Shown here: positions 28,011 through 38,231 of the stretch, piece after piece
Layout: each line of letters begins with the position of its first letter
Numbering within the stretch: the first letter of the stretch is position 1
Origin: Phycisphaerales bacterium
GTDB taxonomy: Bacteria; Planctomycetota; Phycisphaerae; UBA1845; Fen-1342
Assembly (NCBI GenBank): GCA_022839625.1
Contig: JALHJL010000007.1
Location: 1 to 64,000 of the forward strand
Reading direction: 5' to 3'
DNA: 64,000 nt
Translations under genes and position numbers: made by a program
The notes under the pieces: generated by a model
Database searches by the model: none
Told to the model about the DNA's origin: nothing
What the model saw: only the letters and a program-made list of their open reading frames with translations

Positions 28011-28334
28011 TCAGGCAGTCCGGGCGCCGCCGACAGGCTTGCGGGGCGCTGCGGACTGCGCGGTCTTCTCGACAGTCTTGGCGGGCGCTGCCGGGCTGTC
28101 TTTCGGCCCCGTGGCCTTCTTCTCGGCCTCCACGGCCTTCTTGTACGACTCGCTGCGATAGTCGGTCTGGTAGAAGCCGGAGCCCCTGAAGAGAATACCG
28201 CCACCCGTGCCCAGCAGCCGCTGCACGGCCCGCTTGCGGCACAAGGGACACTTCTTCAGCGGTTCTGCGGTGATGGGCTGGAATTGCTCGAACCGATGTC
28301 CGCAGGCATCACAGCGGTAGTCATAGGTTGGCAT
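28011..28334 (-). CDS. FmdB-type zinc ribbon protein
   Basis: This 107-residue protein begins MPTYDYRCDACGHRFEQFQP and carries a second Cys pair, CPLCRKR, giving the C-x2-C...C-x2-C zinc ribbon of the FmdB/CxxC_CxxC_SSSS family. GGGILFRGSGFYQTDYR is also conserved. The tail is Ala/Lys-rich and disordered. It starts 4 bp after the grpE stop, so it is the last gene of the chaperone run. The molecular function is unknown. Confidence 0.85.
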   Translation of the reverse strand: MPTYDYRCDACGHRFEQFQPITAEPLKKCPLCRKRAVQRLLGTGGGILFRGSGFYQTDYRSESYKKAVEAEKKATGPKDSPAAPAKTVEKTAQSAAPRKPVGGARTA

Positions 28335-28338
28335 GTAC

Positions 28339-28977
28339 TTACTTCTCCGCTTCGCCGGGCGGCGCCGAACCGGCGCCCGCCGGCTGACCGGACACGATCA
28401 CGCGGCTGGGGCGCAGCACGCGTTCGTGCATTGTGTAACCCCGTGTTATTTCCTGCAGCACGACCCCCGGCGGATGTTCGTCGGTCCGCTGCTGGAGCAC
28501 AGCTTCGTGGTACGTCGGATCAAACGGGCGCCCGACCGCCTCAATAGGACGGATGTGGTGATTGCCGAGGACCTTCAGGAAGTGCTCGGCCATGATGCGT
28601 ACGCCGTCGGCAACCGCCTGGCCGCCGGGAGCCTGGCGCGCCGCCTCCTCGGCCCGCGCGAGGTCGTCGAGCACGACCAGCAGATCGCGACCGAGTTCCG
28701 CCCCCGCGAAACGCTGCGCCTCGTGCTTCTCGCGCAGCGCGCGCTTCTGCTGGTTCTGCAACTCCGCCATCAGGCGCAGGTTCTGATCGCGCAGCTCGGC
28801 GATCTCGCGACGCAGGGTGGTCAGCTCGTCCTCGGGCGGGACCGCAACCGGCGCCGCGGCTTCGGTGCCGGCCGCGGGCGCTGCGTCCGGCGTGGCGGCC
28901 GCCGGCGCGTCGGCCGGCAGCTCGTCCCCGGCCGCGCGGGTGTCCGCTTCACTGAATGACTTGCTCTTCTTGCTCAT
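28339..28977 (-). CDS. grpE: Nucleotide exchange factor GrpE
   Basis: This cofactor of about 212 residues releases ADP from DnaK. The disordered acidic/Ala-rich N-terminus is followed by a long helix (LRREIAELRDQNLRLMAELQ) and the C-terminal beta-domain signature (VGRPFDPTYHEAVLQQ, then VLQEITRGYTMHERVLRPSR). The ATG at 28977 fits MSKKSKSFSE and leaves 26 bp after dnaJ. No dnaK lies in the window. Confidence 0.93.
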   Translation of the reverse strand: MSKKSKSFSEADTRAAGDELPADAPAAATPDAAPAAGTEAAAPVAVPPEDELTTLRREIAELRDQNLRLMAELQNQQKRALREKHEAQRFAGAELGRDLLVVLDDLARAEEAARQAPGGQAVADGVRIMAEHFLKVLGNHHIRPIEAVGRPFDPTYHEAVLQQRTDEHPPGVVLQEITRGYTMHERVLRPSRVIVSGQPAGAGSAPPGEAEK

Positions 28978-29003
28978 GGTCTCCTGGCCGTTGGGCAATC
29001 GCG

Positions 29004-30146
29004 TCATTCCTTCTTGTCTGACTCGCCCGACAAGTACTCCTTGACTTGTTCGAAGAACCCCTTCGACTCGGGCAGAACGCTCTTGTCCTCTGTCGCCGCG
29101 AACTTCCGCAGAAGGTCGGCCTGTTCGCGGCTCAGCTTCTTGGGAATCTCGACCGCCACCTGCACAATCTGGTTGCCGCGGCGCCCGTTACGCAGGTTCG
29201 GCAGCCCTTTGCCGGGCAACTCGAACACGGCCCCGTGCTGGGTGCCCGCCGGTACGCGCAGCGGGGTCGTGCCGGTCAGGGTTGGGACATCGATCTGTGC
29301 CCCCAGGGCCGCCTGCGTGAAGCTGATGGGCAGCAGACAAATCAGATGGTCGCCGTCGCGGTGAAAGAACTTGTGCTCGCGCAGGCGGACCAGGCAGCGC
29401 AGGTCGCCGCGCTGGCGGCCGGAGTGGCCGGGTTCGCCCTCGCCGGGGACACGGATGCTCTGGCCGTCGTGAATGCCCGCCGGAATCTTGATCTCGATCT
29501 CGCATTGGCGGCGGCCGCGCCCGCTGCCGGCACAGTCGCGGCAGGGCCGCTCGGCGAGCCAGCCGCGCCCGGTGCACTGCGGACAATCGACGACCGTGCG
29601 GGTGACGAAGAAGCCCATCGAGGTCTGCCGTTCCACCTGGCCGTAGCCGCCGCACGTGGGGCAATTGCGCCGCTGGGTACCGGGCTCGCAACCCTGGCCG
29701 TCGCACCGCGCGCAGAAGTCACTGCGCTCGAAGCGCAGCGTCTTCTTGACCCCGGTGAGCACTTCCGCCATGTCGATCTCGACCACGGCCTGAATGTCGA
29801 CGCCGCGATCGACCCGTGCCCGCCGAACCCCCCCCCCGAACAGGTCGCCGAACAGATCGCCGAAGACGCTGAAAATGTCCTCGACCGCCATGCCCGAGAA
29901 ATCGTGCATGCCGACGCCGCTGAGACCGGCGTGTCCGAAACGGTCGTAGCGTTGGCGTTTCTCGGCGTCGGAGAGAACCTCGTACGCCTCGGCGGCCTCC
30001 TTGAACTTCTCTTCCGCACCGGGCTCCTTGTTGCGGTCCGGGTGATACTTCAACGCCGCCTGGCGGTAGGCGCGCTTGATCTCCTCGGGCGCCGCGCTGC
30101 GGCTGACGCCGAGGACTTCGTAGTAATCGCGCTTCTGCGCCACCAT
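29004..30146 (-). CDS. dnaJ: Chaperone DnaJ (full type I)
   Basis: This 380-residue Hsp40 has a J-domain with HPD (ALKYHPDRNKE), a Gly/Phe-rich linker (GDLFGDLFGGG), and four zinc-finger repeats (CARCDGQGC, CPTCGGYG, CPQCTGRG, CRDCAGSG). A C-terminal substrate-binding domain follows (IEIKIPAGIHDGQSIRVPGE). It stimulates DnaK and delivers clients. It is preceded by a hairpin at 30204-30237 and followed by grpE. Confidence 0.96.
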   Translation of the reverse strand: MVAQKRDYYEVLGVSRSAAPEEIKRAYRQAALKYHPDRNKEPGAEEKFKEAAEAYEVLSDAEKRQRYDRFGHAGLSGVGMHDFSGMAVEDIFSVFGDLFGDLFGGGVRRARVDRGVDIQAVVEIDMAEVLTGVKKTLRFERSDFCARCDGQGCEPGTQRRNCPTCGGYGQVERQTSMGFFVTRTVVDCPQCTGRGWLAERPCRDCAGSGRGRRQCEIEIKIPAGIHDGQSIRVPGEGEPGHSGRQRGDLRCLVRLREHKFFHRDGDHLICLLPISFTQAALGAQIDVPTLTGTTPLRVPAGTQHGAVFELPGKGLPNLRNGRRGNQIVQVAVEIPKKLSREQADLLRKFAATEDKSVLPESKGFFEQVKEYLSGESDKKE

Positions 30147-30203
30147 AGGCCTCGAAGGAGCACGTGTATTCTATCGGACGCGGTACGTTCAGAGCGTCAA
30201 CAG

Positions 30204-30237
30204 GACAGGGGCCGCCGCTCACGCAGGCGCCCCTGTC
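30204..30237 (-). other. Strong hairpin between groEL1 and dnaJ
   Basis: GACAGGGG-CCGCC pairs with GGCG-CCCCTGTC around an 8-9-nt loop, with no T-run on either strand. It could be an mRNA processing or stability element that separates groEL from dnaJ expression; a classical terminator is less likely. Confidence 0.45.
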
Positions 30238-30282
30238 GTCGGACTCCGGTCTCCCTCGACCTCTCCACGGGCGGAAGGAGAA

Positions 30283-31899
30283 TCAGCGTGTCGCGCCTTC
30301 GATCTTCTCGTGCTTCTCCTCTTTGTACTCCGTGCAGATCACGTCGGTCGTCAGCATCAGGCCGGCGACGCTGGCGGCGTTCTGAAGCGCCACCCGCGCC
30401 ACCTTCGCCGGGTCGATGATGCCGGCCTCGAGCATGTCGACGTACTCGCCGCGGGCGGCGTCGAAGCCGAAGTTCTTGCCGCGCGACAGAATCTCATCGA
30501 CGACCACGCCCCCATCCTCGCCGGCGTTCTCGGCAATCTGCCGGGCCGGGTACTCCAGCGCCTTGGCGACGATGCGATACCCGAGCACCTCATCGCCCTC
30601 GACCTTTTTGGCCGCTTCGCGCACCGCCTTGACCGCATGCAGGAACACGACCCCGCCGCCGGGGACCACGCCCTCTTCGGCGGCGGCCTTGGTGGCGTGA
30701 AACGCGTCGTCCACGAGGTCCTTGCGCTCCTTGACCTCGATCTCGGTCGCGCCGCCGACCTGCACGACCGCCACGCCGCCGGTCAGCTTGGCCAGGCGCT
30801 CCTGGAGCTTCTCGCGGTCGTAGTCGCTGGTGGTCTTCTCGATCTGGGCGCGAATCTGGGCGATGCGGCCCTCGATGTCCTTCTTCTTGCCCGCGCCCTC
30901 GATGATCGTCGTGTCATCCTTGGTAATGACGACGCGCTTCGCCCGGCCGAGCATGTTCAGCTCGACGTTGTCGAGCTTCAGGCCGCGGTCCTCGCTGATG
31001 AACTCGCCGCCGGTGAGCACCGCGATGTCGCCGAGCATCGCCTTGCGCCGGTCGCCGAAGCCGGGAGCCTTCACCGCGGCGCACTGGAGAATGCCGCGGA
31101 GCCGATTGACCACCAGCGTGGCCAGCGCTTCGCCGTCCACATCCTCCGCGACGATGAGCAGCGGCTTGGCGACGTGCAGGATCTTCTCCAGCAGCGGGAC
31201 CAGGTCCCGGATCGAGCTGATCTTCTTCTCGTAAATGAGGATGTACGGGTCTTCGAGTACGGCCTCGAGCGAGGTGGGGTTGGTGATGAAGTAGGGCGAG
31301 ATGAACCCCTTGTCAAACTGCATGCCCTCGACGTGCTCCCACGTGGTATCGAGGCTCTTGCCCTCCTCGATCTCGATCACGCCGTCCTTGCCGACCTTCT
31401 CAAACGCGGCCGACAGAATCTTGCCCACGTCCGCGTTGCCGTTGGCACTGACGGTCGCCACCTTGGCAATGTCGTCCTTGCCGCGCACCTTGATCGACTG
31501 CTTCTTGATCTCGTCCACCGCGATCTGCACGGCGGCGTCGATGCCGCGCTTCAGCGCCATCGGTGCGGCCCCGGCCGTAACGTGCTTGAGCCCCTCGGAG
31601 AAGATGGCCTCCGCCAGGATGGTGGCCGTGGTGGTGCCGTCGCCGGCGATGTCGGAGGTCTTGCTGGCCACCTCGTTGACGAGCTTGGCGCCCATGTTCT
31701 GGAAGGGCTCGGGCAGCTCGATTTCCTTGCTGACGGTAACGCCGTCCTTGCTGATCCGGGGCGCACCCCAGGATTTTTGCATGAGCACATTGTGACCGAC
31801 GGGGCCGAGGGTGGAGGCGACGGCGCGGGCCAGCTTGCGCACGCCGACCAGCATCTCGCTGCGGGCCCGTTCGCTGTACATCAGTTGTTTGGCAGGCAT
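30283..31899 (-). CDS. groEL: Chaperonin GroEL, copy 1 (downstream of groES; no GGM tail)
   Basis: This 538-residue 60-kDa chaperonin has VASTLGPVGHNVLMQ, the ATP-binding GDGTTTATILAEAI, and EEGVVPGGGVVFLHA. It ends in EYKEEKHEKIEGATR rather than the Gly-Gly-Met repeat that lines the cavity floor of standard GroEL. It also starts unusually (MPAKQLMYSERARSEMLVGV). These features point to a divergent, possibly specialised paralogue. It lies 118 bp after groES, with a small repeat element in between. Confidence 0.93.
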   Translation of the reverse strand: MPAKQLMYSERARSEMLVGVRKLARAVASTLGPVGHNVLMQKSWGAPRISKDGVTVSKEIELPEPFQNMGAKLVNEVASKTSDIAGDGTTTATILAEAIFSEGLKHVTAGAAPMALKRGIDAAVQIAVDEIKKQSIKVRGKDDIAKVATVSANGNADVGKILSAAFEKVGKDGVIEIEEGKSLDTTWEHVEGMQFDKGFISPYFITNPTSLEAVLEDPYILIYEKKISSIRDLVPLLEKILHVAKPLLIVAEDVDGEALATLVVNRLRGILQCAAVKAPGFGDRRKAMLGDIAVLTGGEFISEDRGLKLDNVELNMLGRAKRVVITKDDTTIIEGAGKKKDIEGRIAQIRAQIEKTTSDYDREKLQERLAKLTGGVAVVQVGGATEIEVKERKDLVDDAFHATKAAAEEGVVPGGGVVFLHAVKAVREAAKKVEGDEVLGYRIVAKALEYPARQIAENAGEDGGVVVDEILSRGKNFGFDAARGEYVDMLEAGIIDPAKVARVALQNAASVAGLMLTTDVICTEYKEEKHEKIEGATR

Positions 31900-31941
31900 A
31901 ATTCGGGTTCCTGAAAGAGTCCGGTCTCTCTGTCCAATTAA

Positions 31942-32019
31942 ATACAGAATACAGAATAGGGAATATAGCGCGCCAACCGCGCGCGAAGTCCTGCACTCTT
32001 TATTCTGTATTCTCTATTC
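31942..32019. repeat. Inverted heptamer-repeat element between groES and groEL1
   Basis: The left arm (31942-31966) is made of 7-bp units ATACAGA, ATACAGA, ATAGGGA. The right arm (about 31999-32019) is the inverted counterpart (reverse complement units GAATAGA, GAATACA). They can pair over at least 12 bp around a GC-rich centre and would form a hairpin in the groES-groEL mRNA. The right arm overlaps the groES stop codon. Confidence 0.7.
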
Positions 32020-32332
32020 ACTCCTGCACGGCCAACACGTCGCTCTCGCGCAGGATGACGTACTTGTCGCCCTCGAGCTCGATCTCGGTGCCCGAGTACT
32101 TGCCGTAGAAGACGGCGTCGCCGACCTTGAGCGACATCTTGCCGCGCTCGCCGGTCTTCTCCAGCAGCTTGCCGGGGCCGACCGCGATGACCTTTCCCTG
32201 CTGGGGCTTCTCGCGGGCCGAGTCGGGCAGCACGATGCCGCCGCGGGTCCGCTCTTCGGCCTCGAAAGGCTCCACGACAACCCGGTCGTCCAACGGTCGA
32301 ATCTTCAGTTTCTTCGCAGTGGCCGTCGCCAT
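32018..32332 (-). CDS. groES: Co-chaperonin GroES
   Basis: This 104-residue protein has KIRPLDDRVVVEPFEAEERT, the mobile loop RGGIVLPDSAREKPQQG, and the C-terminal YGKYSGTEIELEGDKYVIL. It forms the heptameric lid on GroEL. It lies between two different groEL genes on the same strand, 99 bp after groEL copy 2. No CIRCE (HrcA) operator was found upstream. Confidence 0.96.
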   Translation of the reverse strand: MATATAKKLKIRPLDDRVVVEPFEAEERTRGGIVLPDSAREKPQQGKVIAVGPGKLLEKTGERGKMSLKVGDAVFYGKYSGTEIELEGDKYVILRESDVLAVQE

Positions 32333-32431
32333 TGATGATCGCCTCCAAGTTCTCTCAAGCCATTGCTCTTACGAAAGTCCGCAGACGCACAGCGTGGGCA
32401 CGCGCCGGTGGCCCGTGCCGTTGCGCTGACC

Positions 32432-34099
<1,668 letters not shown>

Positions 34100-34490
34100 G
34101 CAGAATTCTCCTTCCTCACGATTGAACGTGCCCATAGGCAGCTTGCGCGCGTATTCCTGACACGGCGCGGAATGGCCGCCGCTTGCCCTCGGGTCAAAGC
34201 AAGGCGAATGCCAGACGCCGCCGTTCACAAAATCGTCTGCAACCATCTGTAGGAAGATGTTTTACGAGCAGCGACCATTGCTCCGGCAAGCTCTCTGATG
34301 CACCCGGCCTGTCGGGGTGACAGTGCCAAACTGACAGGTCGCGGCCCGTTGCCACCGTCCGCCACAAGCGGTATCGTTGGCTGCTCGGCGGCTTCCGCCC
34401 CTCGTTTGTCCCGTGGGCAATCTGGAATCGGCGCGCGGGCCGGCTCCGTTGCAGGGGCCCGGGAGCTGCCCACCCGGATTCCGTAAGTCA
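34100..34490. other. Divergent intergenic region (groEL2 / ABC exporter)
   Basis: This should hold promoters for both directions, but I see no CIRCE palindrome, no consensus heat-shock promoter and no clear -35/-10 pair. No small gene is supported. Confidence 0.5.
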
Positions 34491-36458
34491 ATGATCGACA
34501 ACAGATTAGGAGATTCCGGCCCGACGCCGCAGGGACTACTGGCCCAGCGCGCCAACCGGCGCCCGAACAAACGGGCCTACCGGAAGGCGCTCTGGCGAAC
34601 GCTCACCCTCGTCCACCCGCACCGGCGAATCATGACGTGTGGGATCGTGCTGGGCCTCGGCGTCGCGCTCACCTACGCTGCCAGCCTCGCGGGCCTGTAC
34701 CCCGTCCTCCAGGTCGTGGTGCGCGAGCAGAGCCTGCACGCCGCTGCGCTCGAGGCAGCCGAACGGGCAGCGGCGAAGGCGGCTGAGGCGGTCGGGGCGA
34801 TGGCCAGCCTGCGCTCGTGGTACGCGGATGGCCTGCGCTGGGCAGCAACCTGGTTCCCCGCGGCCGAGCAGCCGACACCGGCCGACCGACTTCGCGACCT
34901 GATACTGCTCCTGGGCGTGCTGGTCGGCGTGAACGTCATCGGTAACGTTTTCCGGTGCCTGTCGCAATACCTCATCCTCAATGCCTCCAACCGCATGATG
35001 ATGGACCTCCGCCGGCGGATGTATCGCAAGGCGTTGCGCGTGCCGATGACCGAGCTTTCGGGCGACGTCTCGAACCGCGTCAGCCAGTTCATGTCCGACG
35101 TGCGCGAGGTTTTCCTGGGCGTGACGACATTGTTCGGCAAGGTCGCCCGCGAACCGTTGAAGGCCGTATGCGTGCTGGCCGTCGCGCTGGCCCTTGACGC
35201 CCGGCTGACGCTCGTCGTGCTCGCGATCGCGCCCGCTGCGATCGGGCTGCTGTGGTACTTCGGCCGCAAGGTTCGGAAGGCCACAGTCCGGTTGCTCCAG
35301 GGATACGGGGCAATGCTCAGCGGCCTGGAGGAGACGTTGCAGGGCGTGGAAGTCGTCAAAGGCTACGGCCGCGAGGGCCATGAGCGCCGCCGCATGTGGC
35401 AGATCGAACGCCGCATGTTGAAGCAGATGCTGAGGCTGGCGTGGATCGAGGCCCTCAGCTCGCCCTTGATTGAGGTAGTCGGGATACTGGTCACCTGTGC
35501 CGGAATCGTGTGGCTCGCGGCGCGGACGTTCCACGGCGAGATCACGGCGGCGCATTTCATGACCATGGTCGCGCTATTGGCGGCCATGCTCGACCCCGTG
35601 CGCAAGGTGGCGAACGTCTACAACATGGTGCAGCGGGCCGGCGCGGCGTCCACGCGAGTTTGGGAGTTTCTCGACCAGCCGGAGGAGCAGTCGCCCCCGC
35701 GCGCGAGGACGTTGAGCGGGGCCACACCGCGCCGCGTGCAACTCGAGCACGTGACGTTCCGCTACGTTCCGAGCCAGGAGCCGCCCGCGCTGCGCGACGT
35801 ATCGCTCGACGTTCAGCCGGGCGAGTGCCTCGCGATCGTGGGGCCGAACGGCAGCGGCAAGTCCACGCTGGTGAAGCTGCTCCCGCGTCTGCTCGAACCG
35901 CAACTGGGGCGGGTGACGATCGACGGCCTCGACCTGCGCGAGTTGAGCTTGCGCAACCTGCGGCTACAGATCGCCGTGGTGTCGCAACGGCCGGTGATCT
36001 TCGCGCGCTCGCTGCTGGAGAACATCGCCTACGGCAACCCCGACGCCGGCCCGGAAGAGGTCCGGGAGGCCGCGCGGCGTGCGTATGCGGCCGAGTTCAT
36101 CGAGCAGTTGCCGCAGCAGTACGAGACGGTGCTGGGCGAGTACGGGGCCTCGATCAGCGGCGGTCAGCGGCAACGGATCGCGATCGCGCGGGCGTTTCTG
36201 AAGCCGGCGTCCATCCTGATCTTCGACGAGGCGACCAGCGAGGTCGATGCGGAGAGCGAGCGCAAGATTCATGCCGCCCTCAACGAGCTGCGGCGCGGCA
36301 AGACGACGTTTCTGATCGCGCATCGGCACACGGTCATGGACATGGCCGAGCGGATCGTCGTCATGGACGAGGGCCGGATCGTCGACGCCGGGACGCACGC
36401 GGAGCTGATCGGCCGTTGCCCCCTGTACGCCGCGCTGTATCGCTCGCCAGGAGCGTAG
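34491..36458 (+). CDS. ABC exporter, fused permease and ATPase (MsbA-like)
   Basis: This 655-residue half-transporter was started at the ATG at 34491, because upstream codons have no conserved pattern. The membrane domain has about six helices (MTCGIVLGLGVALTYAASLA onward). The ATPase domain has IVGPNGSGKSTLVKLLPRLL (Walker A), SISGGQRQRIAIARAF (signature), ILIFDEATSEVDAES (Walker B) and LIAHRHTVMDMA (H-loop). The layout matches MsbA/LptB-type exporters of lipids or drugs and works as a dimer. The substrate cannot be assigned. The membrane domain has an extra Ala/Glu-rich insert near residue 90. Confidence 0.88.
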   Translation: MIDNRLGDSGPTPQGLLAQRANRRPNKRAYRKALWRTLTLVHPHRRIMTCGIVLGLGVALTYAASLAGLYPVLQVVVREQSLHAAALEAAERAAAKAAEAVGAMASLRSWYADGLRWAATWFPAAEQPTPADRLRDLILLLGVLVGVNVIGNVFRCLSQYLILNASNRMMMDLRRRMYRKALRVPMTELSGDVSNRVSQFMSDVREVFLGVTTLFGKVAREPLKAVCVLAVALALDARLTLVVLAIAPAAIGLLWYFGRKVRKATVRLLQGYGAMLSGLEETLQGVEVVKGYGREGHERRRMWQIERRMLKQMLRLAWIEALSSPLIEVVGILVTCAGIVWLAARTFHGEITAAHFMTMVALLAAMLDPVRKVANVYNMVQRAGAASTRVWEFLDQPEEQSPPRARTLSGATPRRVQLEHVTFRYVPSQEPPALRDVSLDVQPGECLAIVGPNGSGKSTLVKLLPRLLEPQLGRVTIDGLDLRELSLRNLRLQIAVVSQRPVIFARSLLENIAYGNPDAGPEEVREAARRAYAAEFIEQLPQQYETVLGEYGASISGGQRQRIAIARAFLKPASILIFDEATSEVDAESERKIHAALNELRRGKTTFLIAHRHTVMDMAERIVVMDEGRIVDAGTHAELIGRCPLYAALYRSPGA

Positions 36459-36509
36459 ACCTCACACGGTGCTGAGAGCGAGTATGAGAAACCGAACGGA
36501 AACTTAACC

Positions 36510-37049
36510 GTGACTCGGGAGGAGTGCGCTGGTATGCTCAAGGTGGATCGAGACGTGCGAGCACGCAAACCCCAAGCTGATCTTGAGTTGTGCTTTCCCG
36601 GAGAAGGGGTCTACCCCGAGAGAGTGCCGGTTCGCTATCTCGCGGATGTGATTGCGGCCATTCATAGGATCGCCGTGCCCGACAGCGATGAAGAAGAGGG
36701 CGCCGCCGTCTTGATCCGCCTGATCGACGTACGCCGGGGCTCCGCGGTGTTTCGGTGCGTGGCCCAGGAGAGCGAGACGCTCCTGAGTCGTCTCAGAATA
36801 GTGGCCGAGAATCTCGACAACCCGGAAGGTGCCGACGCTTTGGGTCCGGCGCTCGGCCCACTCCGACGGTTGTCAGAAATCGCTGCGTCGTTGAAGAGCC
36901 CCGTGATTGTGCGCCGCCCAGGCGCTGTCAACGGCGTCGTCGCGCGCTTCGAGCCCGACACGTATGACAGTGTGTCCCGTAACCTGCTCGTGTCAGGCGA
37001 GAAGGCAGTGAGCGGAAACGTCCAACGCGTTGGGGGAGCCACGGCATAA
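36510..37049 (+). CDS. Hypothetical protein, probably truncated at its C-terminus
   Basis: This 179-residue frame includes DLELCFPGEGVYPERVPVRY, then LADVIAAIHRIA, and LIRLIDVRRGSAVFRCVAQE, a mixed alpha/beta protein I do not recognise. It ends at GNVQRVGGATA, where the sequence looks like the middle of a further strand pair. The stop lies 3 bp from the end of the IS4-type transposase remnant. Insertion of that element probably removed the C-terminal part. Codon use matches its neighbours. Confidence 0.5.
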   Translation: MTREECAGMLKVDRDVRARKPQADLELCFPGEGVYPERVPVRYLADVIAAIHRIAVPDSDEEEGAAVLIRLIDVRRGSAVFRCVAQESETLLSRLRIVAENLDNPEGADALGPALGPLRRLSEIAASLKSPVIVRRPGAVNGVVARFEPDTYDSVSRNLLVSGEKAVSGNVQRVGGATA

Positions 37050-37052
37050 GCG

Positions 37053-37830
37053 TTAACGTAACGTCCGTAGTCTTCTTCGGCGCGGGGTGCTGACCAGTTG
37101 GCGGCTGATCCAAGGCGATTGCCGAATCGTCGCGCCCAAGCTGATGCGCGGCGACAGCGCGCGGACCAGTTCGCGGTGTAGAAACTGGATTTCACGCCAG
37201 CGGTTGCGGCCTGGTGACCAGGCGGTATCCCCAGGGGGAAACGGCTTCGGCGGCCGCCAGCAGGCGTTCAGCCAGCAAGGCGATGAACAGTTTTCCATGA
37301 ATCCAGGCTCGGCAACTAGCATCCGACCATTTCGGCAGGTGCCCCAAGCCCATGAGCGACTTGAGGCGCTTGAACGCCAACTCAATCTGCCAGCGCGGCC
37401 GGCAAAGTTCCATGATCTCCTTGGCGGTCAACACTTCTGCCGGCACGGAGGTCCAGACGAACACGTACGCCGCAGCACCCAACGCCGCGGGCGACAAGGT
37501 TACCTGTTTGCGGCGCGCCTTGCGACGCAGGCGGCGCTGCGCTGCGCGGGTCGCTTGCCGGCCGCGTTTGACCGCCACCAGCCGCCCAGCGCACACCTGT
37601 GGCCCGAAATGGACCCACGCCGGCCATTCGCGGACCTCGCCGACACGGAGCGTGCGCAGCCGAGACAGGACCGGCAGCTTCCCCTCGGACGCGCCGCAAA
37701 GCGGCAGCCGGTGGAGGGAAACGCGCACGAGAACGTCGGCCCTCGCAGCCCGCACGTGGGCGATTCTCGCTGCGGCGAGCTCAGTCCCGGTGCTACAGGC
37801 GGGCGACGAGGCGCCGGGCGATGCGTCGCG
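37053..37830 (-). pseudogene. IS4-type transposase, 5'-truncated and frameshifted
   Basis: The minus strand encodes the C-terminal half of a DDE transposase: VLVRVSLHRLPL, VCAGRLVAVKRGRQATRAAQ, and the R-x3-E-x6-K block RPRWQIELAFKRLKSLMGLG. Near 37,210 the frame breaks after SPWGYRL, and the expected continuation (WREIQFLHRELVRALSP through RRRRLRTLR) lies in another frame that ends at 37053. The N-terminal part with the first Asp residues is missing beyond about 37830. The element is immobile. It adjoins a hairpin-rich repeat field. Confidence 0.75.
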
Positions 37831-38231
37831 CGGGGGCGATCGGTGATCAGATTGGGGCCCACTCGCTCGCGCTCGGGGCTCGGATCGGCCGGCGAGCCGC
37901 CGGCCGCTACTGGGTGGGGTGGGCGTCCCGCCCGCCGCCTCTGGTGCGAGAATCCCTTCTCGCACCCACAGAAGGACCGCTGGTGCGAGAATCCTCTCTC
38001 GCACCCACAGCGGCGCGAAACGCTTCCCGCAGCCTGCCGCGGGACCAGAATCCCGGCGATCCGCCGTGCGAGAAAGGACTCTCGCACGAGCATCGTTACA
38101 CGGGGCCGCGTCGGATCGGCCGGCGAGCCGCCGGCCGTTACACGCGGCATCGGCCGCCGGACACCCGCCACGGCGGGCAGGCTCAGGTCCGGCGCTACAG
38201 GCAGGCGTCCGGCGATCCGCCGGCCGCACAG
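37831..38231. repeat. Hairpin repeat field
   Basis: Three short hairpins share the stem GTGCGAGA/TCTCGCAC with different 5-6-nt loops, at about 37944-37965, 37983-38004 and 38066-38087. A second repeat, GGATCGGCCGGCGAGCCGCC followed by GGCCG, occurs at about 37887 and 38109. No gene is supported here. Confidence 0.7.

Noticed and set aside
30310..31914. 534-codon plus-strand frame antisense to groEL1
   Set aside because: It is the GC-skewed complement of a certain GroEL gene; its translation has no domain and shows the usual Leu/Arg/Asp bias of antisense frames.
32333..32431. CIRCE operator upstream of groES
   Set aside because: I looked for TTAGCACTC-N9-GAGTGCTAA here and at 34100-34300 and found no acceptable match.
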